Below are positions 1 to 6,168 of a stretch of 34,570 bases of DNA, in pieces. Source of the stretch: CAZKWY01 sp964556655 (GTDB taxonomy: Bacteria > Patescibacteriota > Minisyncoccia > Portnoybacterales > UBA2143); NCBI GenBank assembly GCA_964556655.1, contig CAZKWY010000007.1, forward strand, positions 1-34,570. Reading direction: 5' to 3'. The notes beneath the pieces were generated by a model. The model made no database searches and was not told the origin of the DNA. It was given only the letters and a program-made list of their open reading frames with translations. The stretch's first letter is position 1. Each line of letters begins with the position of its first letter. The position numbers and the translations under genes were made by a program.

Positions 1-5
1 AGTTT

Positions 6-18
6 ACTGTTTAACAGT
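6..18. repeat. Short perfect inverted repeat at window start
   Basis: ACTGTT and AACAGT are perfect reverse complements around a single central T. The repeat lies 17 nt beyond the stop of the minus-strand gene ending at 35, so it may be a weak terminator hairpin or a protein site. There is no T-tract on the transcribed side, so the role is open. Confidence 0.4.
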
Positions 19-34
19 TGAATTAATTGCTCAG

Positions 35-175
35 TCATTCGTCTTGTCTCCAAACGTAGCGTCTAAGTACACGAAGCGTATACTCTGTGCCTAGTTGCTG
101 GTTACACATGACTACAAAATACTCTACATTAGAATACTTGTGGTCATGGTAATGTGAGGGCTTCCCGTATCTCAT
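35..175 (-). CDS. Small hypothetical protein, 46 aa
   Basis: This short minus-strand frame encodes a basic 46-residue protein that starts MRYGKPSHYHDHKYSN and ends RRYVWRQDE. I recognise no family. It has no membrane segment and only one Cys. Support for a real gene comes from its upstream region: a TATA box at about 205-216 lies about 27 bp from the centre of a perfect 6+7+6 inverted repeat (174-192) that runs into the start codon. Two other genes in the window (ending at 1088 on the minus strand and starting at 2613) share this arrangement. It is probably a monocistronic early gene. Confidence 0.6.
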   Translation of the reverse strand: MRYGKPSHYHDHKYSNVEYFVVMCNQQLGTEYTLRVLRRYVWRQDE

Positions 176-192
176 CTTAGGTCAAGTAAGAT
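174..192 (-). promoter_or_regulatory. Palindromic start-site operator, copy A
   Basis: ATCTTA, seven bases, TAAGAT: a perfect inverted repeat whose last two bases are the AT of the start codon at 175. The predicted transcription start, about 25-27 bp from the TATA box, falls in the spacer. Copies at 1087-1105 and 2596-2614 have the same geometry and the same TTGACC or TTGACT core, which suggests one regulator. Confidence 0.65.
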
Positions 193-204
193 ACTAGAAC
201 ATAG

Positions 205-216
205 ACTATATAAGTT
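205..216 (-). promoter_or_regulatory. TATA box for the gene at 35-175
   Basis: Read on the minus strand this is AACTTATATAGT, an archaeal-type TATA element. Its centre is about 27 bp upstream of the centre of the palindrome at 174-192, the usual TATA-to-start distance in archaea. Confidence 0.55.
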
Positions 217-234
217 TAACTGTGTTCAGAAGCA

Positions 235-843
235 TTATACTTCAAACAGGGTTTTCTGAGTGTTACCCCTAGCTGAAGCCAATATAACTTTACCTAGTTC
301 AGGTTCAACACAGTTCCGGAGAATAGTGCGTTTATCTATACCACTATACTTATCAAGATTAACCCCTTTGCGTTCTTGAAGCTCCTTTATACCATCATGA
401 ACAGTAGGTTCAACACGTATCTTTCTTATCTTAAAGTTAGCCCAGAAATAATGTCGCCCTAATGTCTGCGGTTCTATAAGTGGGTCATAGTAACTTATCA
501 CGTTTTCTACACAATATTTCCCATCAAAATGATGCTGTAAGAATAATATCTCCTCATATAACTTCATGTCCGGGTAAACAGGGTTCTTATTTTTCTGTCC
601 CCAATAACGTGCTCTGCTATGTGTGGGGCATGGTGGGCTGCTCCATATAAAATCATACTCCTGGAAGTGATCTAACAGATATTGGTGAGCATCGGCCACT
701 ATCACAGTGTCATCGAGGAAGAAGTCACTGTATATTTCCGCTATCTTTGGTTCCCACTCCACGGCGGTAACATCTACATCCTCCCATAGTTTACGGTTAC
801 CCCCACCACCAGCATACAGGTTTAACACTTTCCACCTAGACAT
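235..843 (-). CDS. Minimal DNA (cytosine-C5) methyltransferase
   Basis: This 202-aa protein is predicted to transfer a methyl group from S-adenosylmethionine to carbon 5 of cytosine in DNA. Motif I is LNLYAGGGGNRKLW at residues 7-20; the catalytic motif IV SSPPC spans 68-72 with Cys72; an EN pair (motif VI) follows near residue 115; the C-terminal RNCVEPELGKVIL resembles motif X. Usual C5 enzymes have 300-400 residues, so the target-recognition region is very small. It is a close paralogue of the plus-strand gene at 33807-34433. A TATA box at about 868-876 on the minus strand puts transcription start almost at the ATG. No restriction nuclease is adjacent, so self-protection against host restriction is the likely role. 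Confidence 0.85.
   Translation of the reverse strand: MSRWKVLNLYAGGGGNRKLWEDVDVTAVEWEPKIAEIYSDFFLDDTVIVADAHQYLLDHFQEYDFIWSSPPCPTHSRARYWGQKNKNPVYPDMKLYEEILFLQHHFDGKYCVENVISYYDPLIEPQTLGRHYFWANFKIRKIRVEPTVHDGIKELQERKGVNLDKYSGIDKRTILRNCVEPELGKVILASARGNTQKTLFEV
236..273 (-). repeat. Inverted near-identical 38-bp copy of the 3' end of the second methyltransferase gene
   Basis: On the minus strand this 38-bp stretch matches 34392-34429 on the plus strand at 37 positions. It covers the last codons of both C5-methyltransferase paralogues. The match is much better than over the rest of the two genes, which suggests recent recombination or gene conversion. Confidence 0.8.
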
Positions 844-880
844 ATTAAGATAAAAACACGTAAAACAATATATAAGTTTA
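844..880 (-). promoter_or_regulatory. Promoter of the left methyltransferase gene
   Basis: On the minus strand AAACTTATATATTG (about 866-879) is a TATA element some 28 bp before the start codon at 843. Immediately before the ATG is ATCTTA (846-851), a half-site of the palindrome found at 174-192, 1087-1105 and 2596-2614. The second half-site is missing, so regulation may differ. Confidence 0.5.
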
Positions 881-899
881 TCTAAAAAAGTATTAAGAA

Positions 900-1088
900 T
901 TATAAAAGTTTTACACAGTAATTTATTTCACGCTGAGAAAGTGCCAATCCCTCCCCGTTAAAATCAATATACGTAAAATCAGGGTAATCATCCATGTTAT
1001 ATATCTCCCCAATCTCCCCTTCTACGATACACCCTTTCTCTCCATCACAGAAGTGTTTTATAACTATAACATAATCCCCTATCTCCAT
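900..1088 (-). CDS. Small hypothetical protein, 62 aa
   Basis: The 62-aa product starts MEIGDYVIVIKHFCDGEKG and is rich in short beta-prone segments with Gly-Asp/Glu turns (GDYVIVI, GEIGEIY, FTYIDFNGEGLAL). This layout is reminiscent of small SH3-like barrels, but that is inference from composition only. It has Cys residues at 14, 20 and 58 without a clear metal motif. The start codon overlaps the palindrome 1087-1105, and a TATA box lies at about 1116-1126, so this is an isolated gene with a regulated promoter rather than an operon member. Confidence 0.6.
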   Translation of the reverse strand: MEIGDYVIVIKHFCDGEKGCIVEGEIGEIYNMDDYPDFTYIDFNGEGLALSQREINYCVKLL

Positions 1089-1105
1089 CTTAGGTCAAAT
1101 AATAT
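1087..1105 (-). promoter_or_regulatory. Palindromic start-site operator, copy B, with TATA box just upstream
   Basis: On the minus strand ATATTA, seven bases (TTTGACC), TAAGAT: the same element as copies A and C with one mismatch in the distal arm. The last two bases are the AT of the start codon at 1088. A TATA box (GTTATATATGG, about 1116-1126) is centred 25 bp from the palindrome centre, so transcription should begin inside the spacer. Confidence 0.6.
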
Positions 1106-1286
1106 AATCCTTAAACCATATATAACTCTTCTCATTCACTGTTTGAACCCAACTAACATACCCCCACCCCCAACAAGGGTACCCCCCTCCAATGAAACAA
1201 ATAATATCCAAAACCAGAGCATAAACACATAACATAAACCCGTGAATAAAACCAAAGAAAAAACCAGGAATAAAACCCCCGGACAA
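1095..1286 (-). CDS. Possible small membrane protein, 63 aa (doubtful)
   Basis: An open minus-strand frame with a TTG start encodes a Gly/Phe-rich hydrophobic product (segments FIPGFFFGFIHGFMLCVYAL and VLDIICFIGGGY). It could be a two-helix membrane protein. Against this, its 3' end contains the TATA box and most of the operator of the next gene, there is no Shine-Dalgarno motif, and the plus strand here is simply C/A-rich and G-poor, which yields Gly- and Phe-rich translations by chance. Confidence 0.25.
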   Translation of the reverse strand: MSGGFIPGFFFGFIHGFMLCVYALVLDIICFIGGGYPCWGWGYVSWVQTVNEKSYIWFKDYII

Positions 1287-1290
1287 ACCC

Positions 1291-1330
1291 GTGGATCCAC
1301 AACATAGACAACGCCCTAATTCAAGGCGTT
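1291..1330 (-). terminator. Palindrome and hairpin downstream of the 1385-1645 gene
   Basis: GTGGATCCAC (1291-1300) is a perfect 10-bp palindrome. AACGCC (1310-1315) and GGCGTT (1325-1330) form a 6-bp stem with a nine-base loop. Both lie beyond the minus-strand stop at 1385 and could end that transcript. No long T-tract follows. Confidence 0.35.
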
Positions 1331-1384
1331 CCCTTCAACTTGACGGGTAAGCAGGGGTAGGGGTGCTCAAGCTGTGCAACCATC

Positions 1385-1645
1385 TTAAGCACCTTGCACA
1401 CCATGCACACCATGCACGGCTTTCTCGGGACGCCGCCGTGGCCGTGGCCTCTTTGAGTCTGGAGCTTTGGGGCTGAGCTTTGGCTTTGGCTTTGATTTTT
1501 TGATTTTTTGGTTTTTTGACTTTGAGACTTTGGGACTTTGTATGAAACAAAAAATATTTTCCATGAAAACCATAAAGTCCCGCCTTCTCGGCCTATAATC
1601 TCCTAATATATAACCATAATTACAATAATTACCAGTATATACCAT
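1385..1645 (-). CDS. Small basic low-complexity protein, 86 aa
   Basis: The first 35 residues are ordinary (MVYTGNYCNYGYILGDYRPR and so on). The rest is low complexity: a Lys/Pro/Ser run (SKNQKIKKSKPKPKLSPK), an Arg/Pro run (SKRPRPRRRPEK) and a duplicated VHGVHG near the C-terminus. The basic tail resembles disordered nucleic-acid-binding tails, but no family is recognised. A TATA box at 1668-1680, shared with the opposite gene, lies about 30 bp upstream of the ATG. The low complexity comes from short DNA repeats, so part of the frame may be slippage-derived. The gene call is uncertain. Confidence 0.4.
   Translation of the reverse strand: MVYTGNYCNYGYILGDYRPRRRDFMVFMENIFCFIQSPKVSKSKNQKIKKSKPKPKLSPKAPDSKRPRPRRRPEKAVHGVHGVQGA
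1396..1545. repeat. Low-complexity short tandem repeats
   Basis: Contains a 9-bp unit GCACACCAT repeated twice plus a partial unit (1396-1417), then degenerate units of six to eight bases such as GGCTTT, GATTTTTT and GACTTTG to about 1545. The pattern fits replication slippage. It encodes the basic tail of the 1385-1645 frame. Confidence 0.7.
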
Positions 1646-1667
1646 TCTAACAGAATAAGCACATAAC

Positions 1668-1680
1668 CCCTATATATCCC
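1668..1680. promoter_or_regulatory. Shared bidirectional TATA element
   Basis: CCCTATATATCCC is nearly symmetric and sits between the divergent frames starting at 1645 (minus) and 1733 (plus). It is at a suitable distance for both: start near 1645-1650 on the minus strand and near 1700 on the plus strand. Confidence 0.5.
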
Positions 1681-1732
1681 TTCTCATACTATACGCTTGA
1701 TTCAAAATGAAACAAATAGGAGCCTGGTTATA

Positions 1733-2254
1733 ATGCTATATCGGATATTCTTTTCTAATGGTAATGATAGGGACGAATTAGGCCGCGTATCAGCTCCAGA
1801 CATAGAGTGTGCGGCACTGTACGCACTGGAACAATACTTTGAAAACGATTTAGAGTACACTACAGAGTATCAAAGTGAAAACCAATTATTCCTGATGCTT
1901 GACTCATGTAAATACTGTGATTTCCTGGAGACTACAGCGGAACAAAAAGAGGAAATATGTGAAAACTGTGAGATATCGGAGTATATCGAAATACAAAAAG
2001 ATGAAAACGCGGAGCCTGCGTATAAGACAATATTCGGAAAAAACGAGTATGCTAATATAGAGACTGGAGAAAAACCCAAAGCGTATAACGAGACACTGGT
2101 AAAAGCGTGGAATAAAGGCGGAAATATAGGAGCAACAGAACTCATGTATCAAACAATCAAGGATAATCCCCAAATAGCTCAAGGCGTCGATAAAGAGTAT
2201 ATAGAAAGGATTAACGAGAATCACGAAAAACTATTAGAGGAGGACGAGGAGTAA
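1733..2254 (+). CDS. Acidic protein with two CxxC pairs, 173 aa
   Basis: Start chosen at ATG 1733 because AGGAG (1718-1722) lies ten bases upstream; a TTG at 1697 would extend the frame without an SD. The product begins MLYRIFFSNGNDRDELGRVS and is strongly acidic at the C-terminus (EKLLEEDEE). The centre has two Cys pairs, CKYC and CENC, about 17 residues apart, which fits a small zinc-binding knuckle. The second half (residues about 115-165) looks alpha-helical. No family recognised. It is followed by a coupled membrane mini-gene (stop/start overlap at 2252-2256), so the two probably act together. Confidence 0.65.
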   Translation: MLYRIFFSNGNDRDELGRVSAPDIECAALYALEQYFENDLEYTTEYQSENQLFLMLDSCKYCDFLETTAEQKEEICENCEISEYIEIQKDENAEPAYKTIFGKNEYANIETGEKPKAYNETLVKAWNKGGNIGATELMYQTIKDNPQIAQGVDKEYIERINENHEKLLEEDEE

Positions 2255-2343
2255 TGGATACCTTAACCCTATACGTAGTCCTAGTTCTCACACTCGGAAT
2301 ACTCATAATAACACACACCTTATTCAACAAGAAACAAAAATAA
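2254..2343 (+). CDS. Single-span membrane mini-protein, 29 aa
   Basis: A 29-aa frame starts with the A of the preceding TAA stop, preceded by a purine-rich AGGAGGACGAGGAG run that is an excellent Shine-Dalgarno. Residues 4-22 (LTLYVVLVLTLGILIITHT) form one hydrophobic helix, with a short basic tail NKKQK that would stay inside. Its placement suggests translational coupling with the 173-aa acidic protein. The function is unknown; tiny viral single-span proteins often modulate membranes or host receptors. A similar mini-protein lies at 34447-34560. Confidence 0.55.
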   Translation: MDTLTLYVVLVLTLGILIITHTLFNKKQK

Positions 2344-2573
2344 CGCCTATAACCCTAACCCCCTAAACCCTAATTAGAACCCCATAACCATAAACCATTA
2401 ACCCTTTTCTATACCTATAACCTATTTCTCATAAACCTAATTCTCTAACCCCAATAAACCTATAAGAGCCGAAAAAATCAACCTTTCTTCCTCTCCCTGT
2501 GTTTGTTTTTGTTTGTGTGTGTATGTTGTATTTGTGTCTTTTTGTCAGGTTTGTGACATTTTTATTCGGTATT
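2344..2573. other. Non-coding G-poor stretch with AACCCTA-like repeats
   Basis: No credible gene. From 2344 to about 2470 the plus strand is almost free of G and contains many variants of CCCTAA or AACCT (for example CCCTAACCCCCTAAACCCTA), resembling degenerate telomere-like repeats. It then turns T-rich with a GTTTGT alternation (about 2500-2540). It may be an untranslated control or replication region; no defined origin motif was seen. Confidence 0.5.
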
Positions 2574-2614
2574 CTTATATATTAATTGTTTCATTATCTT
2601 ATTTGACTTAAGAT
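2574..2614 (+). promoter_or_regulatory. Promoter and palindromic start-site operator, copy C
   Basis: TATA box CTTATATATT (about 2574-2583), then the perfect palindrome ATCTTA, seven bases (TTTGACT), TAAGAT at 2596-2614. The TATA centre lies 26-27 bp before the palindrome centre, and the last two palindrome bases are the AT of the ATG at 2613. Same architecture as copies A and B on the opposite strand. Confidence 0.65.
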
Positions 2615-2855
2615 GAAAGCAAAAGAACTAGTCGAGTTCGTTGAACATGAATCCTCAAGGCGTTGGGCTAACAGTGATCTATGGAGTGAAACACAAGTAA
2701 TCCTAGAGCACATAGCCACCCACTTTCAAGAGGGTTGCCAGGAATGCAGAGAAGAATTCAATGCTATGAATTACCCGGACTATGCCCGTGTAATAGAGGA
2801 AATAGAGCGTGACCCGGATCTGCGGAACTGGGTATGTGAGAAATATCGTTACTAG
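2613..2855 (+). CDS. Small acidic helical protein, 80 aa
   Basis: The product (MKAKELVEFVEHESSRRWAN start) is probably all-helical, with two Cys in CQEC near residue 50 and an acidic C-terminal half. No family recognised. It is isolated between two non-coding stretches and has its own TATA box and start-site palindrome, so it is likely a separately regulated gene. The RNA leader would be only about nine bases, which leaves no room for a Shine-Dalgarno and implies leaderless-type translation. Confidence 0.65.
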   Translation: MKAKELVEFVEHESSRRWANSDLWSETQVILEHIATHFQEGCQECREEFNAMNYPDYARVIEEIERDPDLRNWVCEKYRY

Positions 2856-3154
2856 AAGCCTATCCTAGGCTCATTTATTTATTTTATTTTATTTTACCCC
2901 CATAGCCTAAACCTATTCCATTATTTTATTCTTACCCCATTATCCTATTCCTTCTTAACCTATTGGCCCATTAACCTACTCCTTCTTACCACCCCATCCT
3001 CTTAACCTACCACACCCACCCCCGTACCGAAAAAAATACACCGAAAAACTTAAAAAGGCAATATAACGGGGTTCTGTCTACGCGGGTTTTTTGGGGAGTG
3101 GGTTGTATGTTGTGAGTGTTGTGTGTTGTTGTGAGTGTTATGTGTTGTTGTGGG
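2856..3154. other. Non-coding region with abrupt base-skew switch
   Basis: No gene is supported. From 2870 to about 3025 the plus strand is made of T, C and A with very little G (runs such as TTTATTTTATTTTA, and CCTATTCC-like pieces). After about 3066 it becomes G/T-rich and C-poor (GTTGTGTGTTGTTGTG-type repeats). The switch coincides with CCCCGT (3020-3025) and ACGGGG (3066-3071), an inverted repeat flanking an A-rich block that contains two copies of CACCGAAAAA or ACCGAAAAA. It lies at the end of the small-terminase gene; a role in replication origin, packaging start or transcription termination is possible but unproven. Confidence 0.5.
3020..3071. repeat. CCCCGT / ACGGGG inverted repeat at the skew switch
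   Basis: Six-base arms at 3020-3025 and 3066-3071 enclose an A-rich block with repeated ACCGAAAAA. The same arm pair occurs as a tight hairpin at 31279-31301 in the other large non-coding gap. Confidence 0.45.
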
Positions 3155-3706
3155 TTATGGGTTGTTGTTTGGGTTGTTTGTCCATCCCCATTCTTGTCTT
3201 ATTTGGTTTAGTATTCGCTGGGTTAGTTTATAGGTTTTGGTGGGGAGTCTTCTCATTAGTTCTTGGTTTAGTTTTTTGTATGCTCGTAGTTGTTCGGTGT
3301 CTTGGTTTATGTTGACGTTTATGTTTTCTGTTCTGGTTGGTCTTATTTTGTCTGCTATGTTTTTTGCGACGTCTATTCGGTATTTGGTTGCTGCTCTTTT
3401 GTTGGTGGGGTTGTCTGGTTTGGTGTGGTATAGTTCGTTGATCCATTTGTTTATAGTGGCTTCGTGTTCTGCTAGTTCTCTTTTGAGGAGTTTCTGGGTG
3501 TATTCACGTGTTACTATTTTGTCGAGTGTGGGGCGGCTTATCTGTAGGGCGTCGGCTATTTGTTGGTTGCTGAGGTGGGGGCTGCTTGTTATGAGTTCAG
3601 CGGCTTTGTTGGCGAGTGCTGTTCTTTTAGCGTCTGGTATACGGTATTTTTCTATGTTATCAGTTATTTTCTCTGTTGTTTCTATTTTTTTTGTTTGAGT
3701 GTTCAT
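3155..3706 (-). CDS. terS: Candidate small terminase subunit (HTH protein)
   Basis: The 183-aa protein has a helix-turn-helix at residues about 45-68 (LSNQQIADALQISRPTLDKI), then a long helical region (70-125), and a low-complexity Asn/Pro C-terminus. An N-terminal HTH followed by a helical oligomerisation core and position next to the large subunit fit a small terminase that recognises viral DNA for packaging. The orientation is unusual: it is divergent from the large-subunit gene. A transcription regulator is the main alternative. A TATA element (about 3733-3743 on the minus strand) lies about 30 bp before the ATG, so the mRNA is probably leaderless. The GT-rich plus strand also has open hydrophobic frames, judged to be shadows. 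Confidence 0.6.
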   Translation of the reverse strand: MNTQTKKIETTEKITDNIEKYRIPDAKRTALANKAAELITSSPHLSNQQIADALQISRPTLDKIVTREYTQKLLKRELAEHEATINKWINELYHTKPDNPTNKRAATKYRIDVAKNIADKIRPTRTENINVNINQDTEQLRAYKKLNQELMRRLPTKTYKLTQRILNQIRQEWGWTNNPNNNP

Positions 3707-3841
3707 TCTGTATGTGTATATGCATCCTTGTTTATAGGTTTACGTTTTTTTACGGTTCATGGGGGTTGATGTAAACATGTGACGGGTTTATGGGTTTATT
3801 AGTTTTATTACTTATGCTATGTATATAATTGTGATATAGTT
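3707..3841. promoter_or_regulatory. Divergent promoter region between terS and terL
   Basis: For the minus gene, TATA-like CCTATAAACA lies at about 3733-3743. For the plus gene, GTATATAATT lies at 3821-3830, which would start transcription near 3848-3852, at the ATG cluster of the large terminase. The region also holds T-runs and GGGTTTAT duplications. Confidence 0.5.
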
Positions 3842-5428
3842 ATGGATATGGTTGTGGATATGGTTGATATGCGGGACACTGGTTTCACTTATAAGGGTGA
3901 GCCAGTTGATCCATGTGGTTCTTTATATGATTTCAGTAGATACTGTTTTAATCAACCTCATGAGAATAAACCGTTTCACGTGGATTGGTATGAGACTATC
4001 GCGGATCACAACATTAAGAGTGGTTTAATTATTGCTCCACGTAACAGTACTAAGAGTACTTGTTGGGGTAGAGTAGCGCCCCTATGGTTACTCGGCTGTA
4101 ACCCAGACTTACGTGTCGTTTTAGTTAGCCGTACCAGTAGCCTCGCTCAGGATAATCTACGTTTCATTCGTTTACAGGTTGAGAGTAATGACAAGGTACG
4201 GGAAGTGTTTCCCTATGAAGAGGTTAACGGACGAGTATTCGGGTTAAAAGCTAGTAGTCCATGGGGTACTGAGAAATTGACTATTATGAATAACCGTAAC
4301 GATGGAGTTCCCTCAGTGTACGCGGTTGGGTTAGAGGGAAGCATTTCAGGTATAAGAGCCGATTTGATAATAGTTGATGACTTAATTGACATTAATAACG
4401 TTATGACTGAGGGGCAACGTGAGAAAGTTAACGATTTCTGGGATAGCGTGATTTTACCTACGCTTAACCCTGATGGACGCATATTCCTTGTAGGGACACG
4501 GTATCACGCTAAGGATTTCTATAACCGTATGCTTGAAGACCCTATGTATAAGGATAACTCATTCATGTTCCCAGCGTTAACAAACGAGAAAGGGGAGACA
4601 TGGTATGATGAAGAAGACACACCGATTAGTTATTGGCCTGAACGGTGGCCTGTTGAGAGACTTATCTCTATGAAGGAACGTATGGGTAGTCTAGCTTTTA
4701 ACAGTCAATATCAATGTGATCCATCTGGGTACGCTGGAACCGTGTTTAACCCCGAGGATTTAATGTTTTATGACCCTGAACGTGACTTATTACCTATATG
4801 GGGTGACCTAGACTTCGTTATGAGTGTTGACCCTAACGTCACTGAGAACCCTGAATCAGATAACACCGCTATTGTGACCGCTGCGGTGGATAGGCGTCGT
4901 AGCCAGATATTCATTCTTGACATATACGCGAAGCCACTGGGTTTCACTAATCAAGTTAAGAAGATAACTGAGTATGGGCGTCGTCGACAGGTGTCGGTTG
5001 GTGATCTTCGGTTTGACTCTGAGATACGTATCAGTAAGATTGGGGTTGAGGCTGTCGCGTATCAGCGGAGTCTTCAGCAGACGGGTTATATGCTTGGTTT
5101 ACCTGTGGTTGAGGTGCAGCAGGGTAATAAGAATAAGGAAGTGCGTATAGTTGGTGTTCAACCGCATTTTGAGAACGGGCGACTGCGTTTACCTAATCCC
5201 GATAAAATTAGTCTCCCATGGTATGATGCCTTCTATAAAGAGTACGTGAGTTTCCCGAAGGGGCGGCGGGATGATATGCTTGACGCGGTTGAGATTCTTG
5301 TCGGTATGGTGAGTGATAGCTTCGCTGTTTCAGGTATACCATGGGGTCCTAGTGATGGGGGTGCGTTGAATATGAGTCGCAGTCGTTCAGGGCGTGGTTT
5401 AGGTTTCTCGGGGGGTTTCAGGGGCTAA
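3842..5428 (+). CDS. terL: Terminase large subunit (packaging ATPase and nuclease)
   Basis: A 528-aa motor that pumps DNA into the prohead through the portal and cuts it. The ATPase domain has a Walker A-type loop at residues 66-73 (PRNSTKST, lacking the usual Gly before Lys) and Walker B LIIVDD at 175-180, followed by the coupling motif region LVGTR (216-220). The nuclease domain starts near FVMSVDP (Asp330) and has a late acidic pair in RRDDMLDAVE near residue 480. Length is typical. The start is uncertain: ATG occurs at 3842, 3848, 3860 and 3869, with GGATATGGTTG repeated, and the TATA box position favours a leaderless start close to 3848. It heads the packaging/head operon. Confidence 0.93.
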   Translation: MDMVVDMVDMRDTGFTYKGEPVDPCGSLYDFSRYCFNQPHENKPFHVDWYETIADHNIKSGLIIAPRNSTKSTCWGRVAPLWLLGCNPDLRVVLVSRTSSLAQDNLRFIRLQVESNDKVREVFPYEEVNGRVFGLKASSPWGTEKLTIMNNRNDGVPSVYAVGLEGSISGIRADLIIVDDLIDINNVMTEGQREKVNDFWDSVILPTLNPDGRIFLVGTRYHAKDFYNRMLEDPMYKDNSFMFPALTNEKGETWYDEEDTPISYWPERWPVERLISMKERMGSLAFNSQYQCDPSGYAGTVFNPEDLMFYDPERDLLPIWGDLDFVMSVDPNVTENPESDNTAIVTAAVDRRRSQIFILDIYAKPLGFTNQVKKITEYGRRRQVSVGDLRFDSEIRISKIGVEAVAYQRSLQQTGYMLGLPVVEVQQGNKNKEVRIVGVQPHFENGRLRLPNPDKISLPWYDAFYKEYVSFPKGRRDDMLDAVEILVGMVSDSFAVSGIPWGPSDGGALNMSRSRSGRGLGFSGGFRG

Positions 5429-5442
5429 AATGAGGCGTTTAC

Positions 5443-5679
5443 GTGGTTTATAGTGATTTATTACCTGATTCATGGGGTTTGGTGGCGTATAAGCGTTACA
5501 GGCAGCTAAGGGATAGTACTATTAAGGAGATAAGGGAGAAGAAGAGAACGGGTGACGCGTGTTTATCTTGCCCCGGTTTCTGTGCGTGTTTCACTGAGGA
5601 CTATGTTTACACTTGGTGTCGCTTCAATAAATGTATAAGGCAGTATCCGCATATTAGGGATAGAGGAGAGTTCACTTAG
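5443..5679 (+). CDS. Cysteine-rich small protein, 78 aa
   Basis: Starts at GTG 5443, 14 bases after the terminase stop. The N-terminal half is basic and helical (YKRYRQLRDSTIKEIREKKR); the C-terminal half has six Cys (CLSC, CAC, then two more in WCRFNKC), consistent with a metal-binding module, zinc or iron-sulfur. No family recognised. It sits between terminase and portal together with another Cys-rich protein at 5681-6133; the pair may be related in function. Confidence 0.6.
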   Translation: MVYSDLLPDSWGLVAYKRYRQLRDSTIKEIREKKRTGDACLSCPGFCACFTEDYVYTWCRFNKCIRQYPHIRDRGEFT

Positions 5680-5680
5680 G

Positions 5681-6133
5681 TTGACATGTAGTTTTATGCA
5701 TAAGCTTTGCCCCACAGCGGGGTGTGAGACAGTTGTCTGTAGAGCGTTTTTCCCTGATAAACAAACGATTTTAAGCGAAAAAGAGCAGGAAAAGTGTCGT
5801 AGCGGGGACTATAAAGAGGTTTGCAGCGTCTACGCGGAGGGTTTAAAGCATAGAGAGGAGAGACGGAGGAAGGAGTTGGATATGCGTTGCCCGTTCGCTA
5901 GTAACAAGGAGTGCGGGCACCCTGATCGTTGGCAGTGTAAGGGGGGTAACCCTGCGTTCAGATTATATCCATGTTATAGTGATGACGGGGAGCTACTAAA
6001 CACGTGGGAGAATATATTGGAGACTTGTCTAAGCGGGGATCGCAGTATCTACGTGGAGTGTCCACACTTCAAGACGGGGTTGGAGCAGTACGGTAAAACT
6101 GTTGAGGATGTATTTAACCCACGGAAACTATAA
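5681..6133 (+). CDS. Cysteine-rich protein, 150 aa
   Basis: TTG at 5681 is two bases after the previous stop; ATG 5696 is an alternative start that would lose one Cys. The protein has about ten Cys in three clusters: CSFMHKLC plus AGCETVVC at the N-terminus, RCPFASNKEC and WQCKGG in the middle, and single Cys residues near YPCY, ETC and VECPHF. The middle has CP-F-x-C spacing also seen in other small proteins here. This points to structural zinc or an iron-sulfur cluster. No known family. It is part of the terminase-portal operon. Confidence 0.6.
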   Translation: MTCSFMHKLCPTAGCETVVCRAFFPDKQTILSEKEQEKCRSGDYKEVCSVYAEGLKHREERRRKELDMRCPFASNKECGHPDRWQCKGGNPAFRLYPCYSDDGELLNTWENILETCLSGDRSIYVECPHFKTGLEQYGKTVEDVFNPRKL

Positions 6134-6168
6134 AGTATTGACTGTAAATGATTGAGAGGGTATAGAAT

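Noticed and set aside
1904..2224. Hydrophobic minus-strand frames opposite 1733-2254
   Set aside because: Hydrophobic residues arise from the complement of an acidic gene; no start signal. The plus-strand gene has an SD and a coupled neighbour.
3091..3315. Plus-strand frame in GT-rich DNA
   Set aside because: Low-complexity Val/Cys/Gly/Leu product from repeated GTTGTG; overlaps the terS gene.
3237..3698. Hydrophobic plus-strand frame opposite the small-terminase candidate
   Set aside because: It mirrors the minus-strand gene, which has a real HTH. The hydrophobicity comes from the GT-rich strand; no SD or promoter.
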